From the NCBI GenBank assembly GCA_039881145.1, contig JAYKKI010000037.1, positions 13,465,501 through 13,529,500 of the forward strand: 64,000 bases of DNA, in the 5' to 3' direction. Under the pieces are notes generated by a model. It did not search any database. It was not told the origin of the DNA and saw only the letters and a program-made list of their open reading frames with translations. Position 1 is the stretch's first letter; each line of letters opens with the position of its first letter. A program made the translations under genes and the position numbers. This document shows positions 12,850 to 22,809 of the stretch, piece after piece. Source of the DNA: Druceiella hillmani. Its lineage: Eukaryota > Arthropoda > Insecta > Lepidoptera > Hepialidae.

Positions 12850-14220
12850 AAAACAGGTGACGAATAAGAAAGCTTCAATAGCAAAATAAAACAAAAACCC
12901 TTCATACGGTGCAAGCAAAACGAGATGGAATGAGTTAAAAATATCTTCGTATATATATGTTTACATAATTGTGGAACTAATGCTCAATTTTACAATATAT
13001 CAATTTAACTTTTATAAAAATTAGTATTCGAGTTTGGACTTCTTCGTGTGCACCTCCTATATGTATATATATGTATATAACCTTATTATTTTTTTGTTTT
13101 AGGAAAAGTGATTGAACATTTTAACCATATATTCTTTTAATTTCAATAAATGTGGAATAACAAGAAATAATAATTTACTTACTTGCATGAAGGTTTTTTT
13201 TTCTTTAATCTTTATTATTCTAATTAATACACAATAGACTTCGTGGAAATAAAGGTTTCGTGATTTACGCACATTTAGCTCCATTACCACTGAGTTCTTC
13301 TACTAAACGTCAAGAAAATGTTGAAGAATTTGTCGACATATGTATCAAGGAGGTACACTACATCTTTCTTTCGTGACCGAATTTAAGATTCAATGTCTTT
13401 CAATGGAACCCAAAATTGAATTTGTTGTCTTTCTATTTCAACTTGGTAATTTCGACTGTCATTTTTAAGATACTGTAGTGACGCAGACTTACAGTTTTAG
13501 ATCTATATTCATGAATTTTTGGAAGTGCTTTGTATCTAAATCTCAATTAATATGTAAAAAGTATTGAAAAATGATGTACATTTATAAACATGTAAATTTG
13601 GTACAATTTTCTTACGTATTCCATTGAATGAGATATCGTTTTATAAATGTTGGAAAATTAGATTGTGGTTTTTTTTAATGGTTTTTTTAAATTTTGTTCA
13701 TTTATGGTTTTTTTTTAATTTTTAAACTCCATTTGCAAAACATTACGTTTCAGGTTTAATAAGTATAACTACAGTTGATTATAATTTGTAAATCGAGAGT
13801 ATGAAAAATCTGAGGAAATTCTAAATACCATCATTTGATTAAAACTATCTATTAAAATTATTCAGGTAAACTTAATATTAAGACGTATACGGACAGTTAC
13901 GGAAAATAACTTTTTTTGTGTTTCAGCTGGTATTTGCGGGTTTTTACCATATTTCAATCAACGGAAAAAACTCTTTAAAATTACGGCTTATTTTGGTTGA
14001 TCGATATAAAACAAAAAAATTAATCAAATGAATGTCCCATATAGATTTCATATCTGACTCCACAAATAAAACGACATCACTCCATTTAAAAATTCGCAAC
14101 AAACAACTTATCGATTCTTTAATTACATGTTGATACGCGAAGTATAATTAAGAACACATTAGTTGATCACGAAAACGATTACGATTCTTGACTGCGTCTC
14201 CGCACGCATCTCGACTTAGC
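12850..14220. other. Non-coding AT-rich stretch
   Basis: No gene recognised. There are homopolymer runs of T near 13670-13720. The short frame at 13099-13290 on the minus strand has no exon border or domain I can support. Confidence 0.5.
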
Positions 14221-14231
14221 ATTTCCCACAG

Positions 14232-14434
14232 TCGTGGAAGGTCGTCTTTACGTTGACTGGCTGCGTGTCCTATCAAACTTGAGCACTCCACTTGCGAGGG
14301 AACACCTGTTGTTGTTAGCCTTGGATGATCCTTTCGACATAAACAAACAGATTCATAATAACATTCAAAGCTTAGCTCAAACTTCGTTACTGGCTGTATT
14401 CATTGAATTGTACGGTATACGTTATAACAATTGA
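14232..14434 (+). CDS. Exon-like open frame, unrecognised
   Basis: A strong acceptor-like sequence (ttagcatttcccacag) ends at 14231. It is followed by a frame that stays open for 66 codons to a TGA at 14432-14434, with one phase-2 start (TC then GTG). The first half has balanced, coding-like codon use (VDWLRVLSNLSTPLAREH, then LLLLALDDPFD), unlike the AT-driven frames around it. The last third is poorer. It could be a terminal exon, the relic of a transposon gene, or chance. No upstream exon was identified and I do not recognise the peptide. Confidence 0.25.
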
Positions 14435-14682
14435 CTTGATTCTTTTATTTTCTTCATGTACATATTATCCAAATAAAAATTCATTATTATTTTGTTAATT
14501 GTTACAGGCCATTAGTTTCTCAAACAACACACAATAACTAAGAGATGAATTTATGACTGTTATTACTATTATTATAACTGGATACTATTATTATTATTAT
14601 TAATCCTTTTCTTGTATATTCCACAGTACTTCGAGTTTTTAATCTAATACACGGTCTGACTCAGTCGGCCTCAAAGAATTTC

Positions 14683-15140
14683 AAGTAGTAGTAGTAGTAG
14701 CAGTAATAGTAGTAGTATTAGCAGTAGTAGTAATAGTAATATTAGTAGTAATAGTTGTAATAGTAGTAGTAGTAATAGTAATACTAATAGCTATAGTAAG
14801 AGTAATTACTATTAGCATTACTATTACTACTACTACTACCACTACAACTGCTACTGTTACTATTACTATTACCATTACCATTACCGTTACCGTTACCGTT
14901 ACCGGTACCGTTTACGGTCCATTACTATTACTATTACTACTACTACTACTACTACTACTACTGCTGCTACTGATGCTGCTGCTGTTGCTACTACTACTAC
15001 TACTACTACTACTTCTGCTGCTGTTGTTGTTGCTGCTGCTGCTACTACCACAACTACTACTACTACTACTTCTGCTGCTGTTGTTGCTGCTGCTACTGCT
15101 ACTACTACAACTACTACTACTACTACTACTACTACTACCA

Positions 15141-15174
<34 letters not shown>

Positions 15175-15182
15175 CACTACCA

Positions 15183-15222
<40 letters not shown>

Positions 15223-15224
15223 CA

Positions 15225-15258
<34 letters not shown>

Positions 15259-15350
15259 CACTACCACTACTACTACTACTATTACTATTATGCCACTGCT
15301 ACTGCTAATGATATTACTATTACTATTACTATTATTGTTAGTATTATTAT
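14683..15350. repeat. Trinucleotide (TAG/CTA/TAC) microsatellite with strand switch
   Basis: About 670 bp are almost entirely trinucleotide repeats. From 14683 to about 14806 the top strand is TAG/TAA-type; after a centre at 'agagtaattac' it switches to the complementary TAC/ACT-type, with CTG and CCA variants, to about 15350. The two sides can therefore fold as a long imperfect hairpin. A short TTACCG hexamer array (about four copies) sits at 14880-14905. The long poly-Leu and poly-Val frames here are repeat artefacts and not genes. Confidence 0.95.
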
Positions 15351-15442
15351 GTCTTTGCCCTTATCTTCTCAAGATGAGTCTGGTATTTTATTTTAAGACC
15401 AGTTAAACTCGAGCCAATTAAAAGATGTCAGATCATGAACGT

Positions 15443-15548
<106 letters not shown>

Positions 15549-15549
15549 T

Positions 15550-16670
15550 TGGAGTTTAGTATCAGTGGGATAGTTATCTGAATTTTATTGATAATGCATT
15601 TCTTACACATATCAGGTTTAGTTTGACCACATAATTATATGTGCTAATGATTTACATATAAGGTAATATTTGTCATCCTTATTTCAATACTATACTATGC
15701 AAAGTGTATTTGTGTGTATATATTGAAATAAGGACCAGGTCTTATTTCAATACTATATACACTTTGTGTTTTAACACAGATTTATAATAATGTGTTTGAA
15801 CTTGATGTTGTTGTGGCTGAACTTGATGACGTTGTGTGCTGATGCTGTGGTTTGAACTTAATTAATAATTGTATCTTTACATTTTTGTGTTCATCTTTAT
15901 ATGGATTTATAGTGATAGTAAAAAAATACAAATTATAATAAATATATACATACGGAATAAAATGTAAATAATTTTATGTCTTGATAACCTTATTTTCTTC
16001 TTGTAATGAAATAAATCAAATTTTAACTTTAATTGTAACGTCTGTAATTTAAGTACCAGAATGGTACTTAAAATACAGACATTTAAAATTTAAACCTGCT
16101 TCATAAACATAACCATAACAATCACAATAAATAAATGTGAATTAAACATTTGTAAGTTACCTTCAATTTAAGACTATGTCATATCCAATAACTATAAAAA
16201 AAAACTCAAGCTTGTTACTAGATATAATTTAATTAATATAAAAACAATCAGTACGTCTATCAAAAACAAATTAAATAATACAATTCTAAAATCGACATTT
16301 GCTAATACTAAATAAGAAAAAAATTTATAAAATAACTTAAAATTCAAATATGTAAAAGTCTGCAAAAGCATAATGTATCAGTCATATTGAAGACCATCAT
16401 AAAAGTAATGGTGCGAAGTTTTTCAAAGTCTCAGTGTACGGAGTTTTTCAAAGACTATGAGCTATCAAATTTAGCCTTCTCAATTTTTGTAGGTACGCTG
16501 TAAATATTTAGAAAATCTTCGTTAATAACGCAAAGCCTTTGTGGTCACTCCGCCGTCACCTTCATGCTATACATTTAAATGTACATCCTCATCATTGTTT
16601 GCATACAGGATTTAATTATTAATGTGAAGTTTCTCTTTGTGGTATTGAACAGATGCTTGCAATTTAGGAG
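15550..16670. other. Non-coding stretch with imperfect inverted repeat
   Basis: A 13-bp 'ccttatttcaata' arm near 15677 is mirrored by 'tattgaaataagg' near 15722 and then repeated directly ('cttatttcaatactata') near 15741. Nothing else supports a gene. Confidence 0.45.
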
Positions 16671-16733
16671 ACAGTAAAACACTCTGTACGTACATTGTCC
16701 TAGTGACTATGTACGTACAGAGTGTTTTACTGT
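16671..16733. repeat. Perfect 25-bp-arm hairpin
   Basis: Arms 16671-16695 and 16709-16733 are exact reverse complements (core aaaacactctgtacgtacat) around a 13-base loop. It looks like a MITE reduced to its two terminal inverted repeats. The following tandem duplication begins about 30 bp downstream. Confidence 0.85.
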
Positions 16734-16764
16734 TTACTAATACATCAGAGGAACACAATGATGG

Positions 16765-17130
16765 GCATTTTCTTTAGCAAGGTATACGTCTTATTTTATC
16801 TGGATGTGTTCATATTGATCTGGTGTTTAGTTGCCTTCCGTAAAAGCAGTACATGTGTCACACTGATCTTTCCTAGGTTTGAATATAGATATTTTCTCAT
16901 TTTTTCAATACTGTGCTGTGCTGCTACTTTTTTTTCATTTTCTTTTGAGCATTTTCTTTAGCAAGGTATACTTCTTGTTTTATCTGTATATGATATTTAT
17001 ATAGTTCCAGTGTTATGTTGCCTTCCATAAAAGCAATACATTTGTCACCCTGATTTTTTCTGGGTTTGAATATAGATATTTTCTCATTTTTTCAATACTG
17101 AACTGTGCTGTTACTTTGTTTTTCCCAGAG
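16765..17130. repeat. 184-bp tandem duplication
   Basis: The unit starting 'gcattttctttagcaaggta' at 16765 is repeated at 16949 with moderate divergence (for example 'tttgaatatagatattttct' in both). Period is 184 bp. It is older than the perfect hairpins nearby, judging by substitutions. No coding frame survives in both units. Confidence 0.85.
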
Positions 17131-17404
17131 CACCATTTTTTTATATTCTATAAACATGTGAGTTTTGCTTCTGAATGTATCCTCTAGATACACCCTGCTT
17201 GTGTTAGTGCCTAGGTACTTTTGGCAATCAATCCAAACATTCCTTTAGATAATCTATTTCACTATTACATCTATTCTGGATTTTTTATTAGATTTTTCGG
17301 CAGAATTTTCATCTAGTGCTAGCTTTCCGTTTATCTATTACGAATAGGTGTAATACAGTGGTTTGTTGTTCATGTATATTGTTCTTAATAAAATACTCTA
17401 ACAA

Positions 17405-17800
17405 GTTCATTATTGGGCAGAGGCAAATCGGGAGACAAAATGTTACTTTGCATTGTGATAAATTAGATAGTGGTAGGACTGGGCTGAATTGGTAGCATTG
17501 TAGTGTTTACATTATTTATAGAAAAATATTGTGTTTCGATATCGGGCAGTGGTAAATGGAGAGACGAGATGTCACTTTCCATTGGGTTACATTGAATAGT
17601 AGTAGCAGTATGACTGGACTGAATTAGAGGCAACAGCGTAGCCTCCAAATTATTTATTTCAGTTGAAAATGACTCTGGAAAATTTAATGAATAGTCCTCT
17701 CTCGAATGTCCATTACTTATGAACTACCCTCCTCATACTTTTCAATAGAAACATTTTGTCCACTACATAAGTCCATCAACATTTTTCCTCTGTGATACGT
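17405..17800 (-). pseudogene. Decayed open frame with internal ~130-bp duplication
   Basis: On the minus strand an ATG at about 17801 opens a frame (MTYHRGKMLMDLCSG) that stops after about 28 codons. An adjoining frame then reads through LEATLLPLIQSSHTATTI, SDISSLHLPLPDIE and NTTMLPIQPSPTTI before a stop at 17463. A diverged copy of the LPLP segment (SPDLPLPNNE) follows to about 17405. The duplication is visible in DNA as 'gggcaga/tggcaaat' at 17415 and 17545. It looks like the N-terminal part of a decayed mobile-element protein. I do not recognise the family; the nearby transposase pseudogene lies on the other strand. Confidence 0.3.
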
Positions 17801-18159
17801 CATTTTATTAAATTTATAATTTTAGTGCAACCAAACTGAAAATAATGCAAAAATAGCAGGGCTCAAGCGCTGTAATATTATGGGAAATGTTATTATTTAG
17901 ATTAAGTAGTTAGCAAAGTCGAAGATCACGTACGTTCCGTTAATTCGAAAATATAATAAAAGCTTATTTTTTAAGTTTAAATCCACTTGTTGTGTGTTCT
18001 CTTAGTAAGGCATTTTCAACTAAAACACATTAAATGGTCGAAAAATGATGATATTTATATTTATGTAATTACACGTTAACAAAAAAATAAGTGCCAGTAA
18101 ATTTTAGGTACAGTTAAAGGAAAACTTCTTTCACGGTTGTGGCAGGTATTATGTGGTCG

Positions 18160-18790
18160 GGGGTGTAGTTATTTTACAAAGTAACAACTACCAATACCAA
18201 ATATCTTGAAACACGGTTGATTTACTCCCATCCGTTAAAAAAATATAATGTTAATTAATAAAGATGATATCATATAATAATAAAATTAATAAAATTCTTC
18301 GGACATATATCACGGCGTAACAACGATCATATTGAATGCCTGGTGATACAGGGCAAAGTGGAAAGTACCAGATCACATGGGAGAACACCGATGAGATGGA
18401 TAGATCAGGTGAATACAGCCATGGACGTTCCGCTACACGAGTGCACCCGGAGAACAGTTGATAGAAAGGAGTGTAGAGATATTCTATGACGAATCTATGA
18501 CGAACGACCACTCTGCCAAGAATGTAACTGAGAAGAAAAATTAATAAATTACATGGTTCATCTCCAAAACTAACCATCAGACACTGAGCTGGTCGATGAT
18601 GAAGTTATTTTCCAAAGCAACTACCAGTAGCAAATATCTTGAATCAAGGTTGATTTATTACCATTCGTTAAGAAGTTACATTGCTTACCTCCAGAACTCA
18701 CCATCAGACCCTGACCTGGTCGATACGGAAGTTATTTTGCAAAGTAATAACTATCAATAGCAAATATGTTAAATCGCGGTTGATTTACTG
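18160..18790. repeat. ~128-bp satellite units, interrupted
   Basis: Units carrying 'aactaccagtagcaaatatc', a 'ggttgattta' block with 'cgtta', and 'ccatcagaccctgacctggt' recur at about 18165-18240, 18560-18690 and 18690-18790. The 'ccatcaga' marks at 18573 and 18701 give a period of 128 bp. The first unit is split from the next by the RTE-type fragment at 18295-18531. A related 'catcagaccctggtc' motif occurs in the inverted repeat arms at 8050 and 11310. Confidence 0.7.
18295..18531 (+). pseudogene. RTE-type retrotransposon ORF2, C-terminal fragment
   Basis: The plus strand reads FFGHISRRNNDHIECLVIQG, then KVESTRSHGRTPMRWIDQV, NTAMDVPLHECTR and TVDRKECRDIL, followed by an in-frame TGA at 18487-18489 and a final stop at 18529-18531. 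A W/FGH..RR, IEGKVxGTRxRGRxPxRW and Ax.R..WR..V order is what I know from the extreme C terminus of RTE-like non-LTR retrotransposon polyproteins in insects. Only this end is present (79 codons of about a thousand) with one internal stop, so it is a 5'-truncated dead copy. It sits inside the ~128-bp satellite. Confidence 0.75.
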
Positions 18791-19020
18791 TCACCCGTTA
18801 AATAGTTCCAATTTTTCTTTCAAAATCTTATGATCCGATCATCATTATATTTCTAAGGGATCGCCTCAATATTATACACTTTCAGATAAAATAATTATTA
18901 GTGTTAAAACTGATAAAAAAGAATATAAATAAAGTATATATGTGTATATGACACATATTGTATAATCACGAAATTCTAGTCAGATGATGCTTCACAAATG
19001 TAGGAAACTAAATAAACAAA

Positions 19021-19229
19021 CTCTTTTATATATTTTATTTTTTCCTAATTAATTTACAACCTTAGTAGTAAGCTCTTTTTGAACCAATGTTTACAATAGT
19101 TTCATTACTTGTTTATAATTAACTTTTATTTTCAGGATATATTAACAAAAATAGCAAATTTAGGAGTAATAAATTAACCAAATTAATCATCTCACCTTTA
19201 TATTTGTTTCTATTTCTTTGACTTAATCT
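19021..19229 (+). repeat. Left ~210-bp direct repeat flanking transposase relic
   Basis: This is a direct copy of 20925-21138, with shared blocks such as ctaattaatttacaa, tttattttcaggatatatta and atagcaaatttagga. It lies about 60 bp upstream of the transposase-like pseudogene. Both copies keep a polypyrimidine-plus-AG acceptor-like string (ttattttcag). The copies differ by about 10-15 percent by eye. Confidence 0.8.
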
Positions 19230-19291
19230 TAAACATTCACGGTATCAAACCTGATAGAGTTAGACGGTTGTGCTCCTTACTGTCCTAAGGG

Positions 19292-20460
19292 TTGAGTCCC
19301 AAAGATATGACAGGGAAAACTGTGAATGGAAATGCTAAGCCTTCATCAGTGAGATACGCTTTTATGGAGCATATTCAGAGTTTTGCTATAAAACTGTCGC
19401 ATTATACACAGAAAGGGATACATTACTTAGACGCAAAGCTCTCAATCATAATAATGCATAACACGTTTCAAGCGAAATACCCTGAATTTAATGTTAAATA
19501 TTCATATTACAAGAAAATATTCCATGAACAATTTTCCCTGAAGTTTGGAAGACCGCAGGTTGATACCTGTTATACGTGCGTAAAATTGAATGTTAAAATA
19601 AAAACTAATTTTTGAATGAGTAGGCAAAGCATGTAGCGGTAGTCGAAAACTTGTTCACTTAAGGAGAGCTAAGAAATTTTATGAGAAGATAAAAGAGGTT
19701 ACAGAATTAATAAAGAGTGATGCGTCTGGGAAAATAGGTGCTGTTTGCACTAATTATATCCAAAACTTAGACCTGCCGCGAATACCTGTTCAAGAAACTT
19801 TTTACTTGAGGCAATTAACGGTTAATGTATTTTGTATTCACAACCTGAAGGATAATAAAGCTACTTTCGTACTGTATCATGAAAGAGTGGGTGGAAAAGG
19901 CCCTAATGAAGTGAGTACATTTTCGTATGAAAACCTCAAGCAAAACATGAATCCTGTGGATTCTTTACACATATTTACATATATCCGGCAGGCAAAACAG
20001 AAATTATACAATGATTCGTTTGTTGTCCAGTCTAACATCTACAAAAATGTTCAAAGACATCACGCAATGCTTTCCTATAAGAGGACTTTCATTCCTTCCG
20101 TTTGACAGAGATTGTGCAGTTTTAAAACGCAAACTAAGAAGATATGACCGAATATTTAGAGTTAAAGAAATTGCAGGCACATTATTGAGTACCACAACTT
20201 CCAATAAATTTGAAGTCATTCTGCGTTCGACCAAAGATATTATTGATTTTTTAGAAAATGCTGTCCCTTGATTCTGTAGGCAAAAATGTCCCAAAGGATC
20301 AAAAATTTCATTCAAAATAAGCCAATATAGTTCTTTCCATTATTCTCCTGAATTAGATGGTTTAGTTACTACCAGGGAATATATTGGATTAGTTTCACAT
20401 TCATTTTCTATGAAAAATCTATCTAGAGAAGTATTACAGCTAACCACAAAGTCTGCTTAC
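19292..20460 (+). pseudogene. Decayed DDE-type transposase-like gene
   Basis: Reading the plus strand across three frames gives one recognisable protein order. At 19292-19570 it is HIQSFAIKLSHYTQKGIHYL, YPEFNVKYSYYKKIF and FSLKFGRPQVDTCYTC. At 19624-19800 it is LVHLRRAKKFYEKIKE and TNYIQNLDLPRIPVQETFYL. At 19806-19990 it is RQLTVNVFCIHNLKDN, YHERVGGKGPNEV and LHIFTY. At 20060-20270 it is CFPIRGLSFLPFDRDCAVLK and KLRRYDRIF. I know this order from an insect-wide family of uncharacterised proteins with a DDE/RNase-H-like transposase core. At least three frameshifts break it. The positions where I expect the core acidic residues now read TNY and FTYIRQAKQ, so activity is almost certainly lost. 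The element superfamily is not assigned. Direct repeats of ~210 bp flank it. Confidence 0.75.
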
Positions 20461-20924
20461 ACTAATAAAAGACCTACTAACAAAAAATATAAGACCTAAA
20501 AAAATTAAAAATTACCTACCTCAAGAGAAAAAGTGCAACTTTTCTATGAAGATATCTTCAAGTGGCCAATATGTAACCGTGAAATTATTGAAGAGTACCT
20601 TTAAATATGTCAAATATCTTAATAATAGAAACTATAATTAAAATACATAATATAACACAAATAAATATTTTATCTTATATAAGTCAACAACCTTTAAAAA
20701 GATTTTTCAGGCGCTGAAAAATAATCAAAGTATTATTTTCTCCAAAAAAACATTGTAATGACGTAATGAAATTTTGGTTAAGATATAATCAAATTTTGGT
20801 TAATAGAACAGTTTTATGTAAAGAACCAGTTTTGTCTCTCCTGAAACATTATACAAACTTGACTTATGATGTTTCTGAAATACCCGATTCAAATTTAGGA
20901 GTAGTCAACTTCCCAAACAATTAT

Positions 20925-21138
20925 CTCTTTTATATATTTGATTTCTTTGACTCTCTAATTAATTTACAAAATCATTACTCGGCTATTTTTGAACCAATAA
21001 TTACAATAGTTTCAATACACGTTTTAATTAACCTTTATTTTCAGGATATATTACCAAAAATAGCAAATTTAGGAGCAATAAATTAACCAAATCAATAATC
21101 TCACCTTTATATTTGTTTTTCTTTCTTTGACTTTATCT
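20925..21138 (+). repeat. Right ~210-bp direct repeat flanking transposase relic
   Basis: This is the partner of 19021-19229, 1.9 kb downstream in the same orientation. A frame at 20766-21086 crosses it but shows no domain. Direct rather than inverted flanks do not fit the usual terminal inverted repeats of DDE elements, so segmental duplication or a composite structure should be considered. Confidence 0.8.
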
Positions 21139-21486
21139 CTTTGTCCGTGTTATTCTGTATTCAAATGTTCAAGGAAAATTTCATATTATGAGCGTTTGTG
21201 CTGAGTGGCTTCAACACTCTGTTAGTTATACAAGCGAATAACGTATCTGTTCGAAATAAACATGATTATCCTATATTCATAGTGATATTTTAATATAATT
21301 TCTTTATAAAATTTCACTATTTTGATTTTTGCTTCTTTTTGTTATCTGTTTTAAGTTTTCTTCTTAATGTTGATACTATTAATCACTTATTGAATATATT
21401 TGACGTTAATTTTGTAGAAATTCATTATTCACAATTAAATGAAACTACGTGATGTAGTATTATTTCTACTTTCTTTAATTTCTTTA

Positions 21487-21527
21487 CCACGACCTAGGTT
21501 TCGTTGTATTACAACATCTTCAGGTGG
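21487..21527 (-). ncRNA. Hammerhead-ribozyme-like fold
   Basis: The minus strand, read from 21527 to 21487, gives in order: helix I strand CCAC, core CUGAAGA (matching CUGANGA), helix II GUUGU-AAU-ACAAC, core GAAA, a minimal helix III (ACC-UA-GGU), the cleavage-site triplet GUC, and helix I strand GUGG. These are all the parts of a hammerhead motif with the short helix III known from Penelope-like elements. One extra U sits between the first core and helix II, which could weaken or abolish cleavage. It is otherwise a compact 41-nt fit. Confidence 0.5.
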
Positions 21528-21550
21528 GATATTGAATCTTTGCTAATATT

Positions 21551-21591
21551 CCACTTGAAGTTGTTGTAATACAACGAAACCTAGGTCGTGG
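21551..21591 (+). ncRNA. Degenerate hammerhead-like fold, inverted copy
   Basis: This is the opposite arm of the same inverted repeat, read on the plus strand. Helices I, II and III, GAAA and GUC are preserved, but the first core reads UUGAAGU instead of CUGAAGA. Two core positions are changed, so this copy is probably inactive if the motif is real. Confidence 0.4.
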
Positions 21592-22149
21592 TAAAGAAAT
21601 TAAAGAATGTAGAAATAATACTACATCACGTAGTTTCATTTAATTGTGACTATTAATCACATCAATTTTTATCTATCCATCTGTATTTACAAATGTATTG
21701 ATGTTCTATTATGTTTTTCAGTCTTTGAGAAAAAGCTTAACACCTTCTTGAAAATGGATATAAATACACTCCTCAGCTAATTTAAAAATAATATAATCGC
21801 ATATTGATAATAACATATGTATATATGTACTTTTGTAGCTAATGCACAACAGCTATAATATTAATTTTAATATATTTAAAAACGAAAGCAACACATGAGA
21901 AATTATTTATTAATGTCATAGTATTTTAACAATTTCTTGTTTTTGATTTATATATGGGGACGGAGATGAAAGCGAATTTTGTTTTTTTATTTTCTTTAGA
22001 CTCTTTTTAAGTTTAAATTCTTGTAATAATTCAGTACATTTCATTGAACAACGTCATTATATTACATGGATGTGTCATTAAGGCTTTAAATATAGTCCTC
22101 AAAAATTGCTCATCTTCAACACAAATGTCTCTTTTATATACGTGCTTTC

Positions 22150-22809
22150 TTGAACTCTACCTCTTTCAGAATAGTTCGTGCGTGGCGTTACCTGGGGTTA
22201 TATTTTTTGTTCTTTTTTATGGATATAATCTGTCTGTTGAGTATGACGTCATTGGGATATATCATAATAACATTCGCCCTTTCACCGACATCCGTAAGTT
22301 TTGCAATTACAGAATATATTGGAATTCTTCACATTCATACAGCGCTCATAGGTCATCTCTTTATTTCAAGCTTCGCAATAAAGCGCAACAAATTTCTCAA
22401 ACTATTTCTATGTGGGCTATTAACATTTGGCAAAAAGTCATATTCGCAGATAAACATCAGCAATATGCACCAACACCTCCCTAAACCGTTGTGGAGCAGA
22501 ATTTACACATATCATGACTGCAATCGCAACGATAACAACGTCGTTATGCCAAAAGGGGCTTACCTGAAGAGATTAGAGAGCACGCAACCACTCCCACCGT
22601 CGAGAATTGCGCTTAATGTCATCGCTACCTCTGTATTTATGCATTACATGTTGCATAATACGTACATCCGATGCGCGCAAAGGTTACGTAACTCTTTTGG
22701 AAGAATTATTTTTCTGAGACGTATTTTAAGTCTTGTAGCGTCAATATTCCCGAAAACTGATTACTTAACAACTGTGCAAATGATTGAAAAAATGAGAAAA
22801 AAATTATGA
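22150..22809 (+). CDS. Unrecognised frame with membrane-like N-terminal half
   Basis: The longest non-repetitive frame of the window, 219 codons starting from a TTG. The sequence just upstream of 22170 (ctctacctctttcag) is a good splice acceptor, so an exon could begin at 22170. Residues about 13-33 (LGLYFLFFFMDIICLLS), 34-50 and 54-76 (YIGILHIHTALIGHLFI) are hydrophobic. They are followed by a basic stretch (IKRNKFLKLF) reminiscent in layout of the first membrane spans of insect gustatory receptors; I see no diagnostic C-terminal motif. A perfect donor (gtaagt) at 22294 allows a short 124-bp exon instead. A later hydrophobic segment (IALNVIATSVFMHYM) and basic clusters follow. The ATG of the next frame overlaps the TGA stop at 22806-22809. 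It may be a decayed receptor-like gene, or chance. Confidence 0.3.
   Translation: MNSTSFRIVRAWRYLGLYFLFFFMDIICLLSMTSLGYIIITFALSPTSVSFAITEYIGILHIHTALIGHLFISSFAIKRNKFLKLFLCGLLTFGKKSYSQINISNMHQHLPKPLWSRIYTYHDCNRNDNNVVMPKGAYLKRLESTQPLPPSRIALNVIATSVFMHYMLHNTYIRCAQRLRNSFGRIIFLRRILSLVASIFPKTDYLTTVQMIEKMRKKL

Larger units (their letters stand above)
21390..21650. mobile_element. Penelope-like element inverted terminal repeat (solo)
   Basis: Two ~103-bp arms (about 21430-21532 and 21546-21648) are near-perfect reverse complements. Each contains 'acgaaacctaggtcgtgg' and ends in 'atgaaactacgtgatgtag'. A ttgaatatatttgacgttaa leader before the left arm is shared with a second copy at 50081. The pattern of a CTGAAGATG-stem-CGAAAC segment repeated in inverted orientation is what I know from the pLTRs of Penelope-like retroelements. 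No reverse transcriptase or GIY-YIG frame is visible nearby, so only the terminal structure remains. The family call is inference from structure. Confidence 0.55.

Noticed and set aside
14899..15308. Long poly-Val and poly-Leu frames on both strands
   Set aside because: They are translations of a trinucleotide microsatellite and not genes.
18251..18577. Minus-strand 108-codon frame
   Set aside because: It is the antisense shadow of the plus-strand RTE-type C-terminal fragment.
19258..19310. tRNA-like B box (gggttgagtccc)
   Set aside because: The upstream sequence lacks a proper A box, a closing acceptor stem and an anticodon arm, so no cloverleaf could be drawn.
20004..20315. Minus-strand 103-codon frame over the transposase relic
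   Set aside because: It is the antisense shadow of the recognised plus-strand transposase-like sequence.
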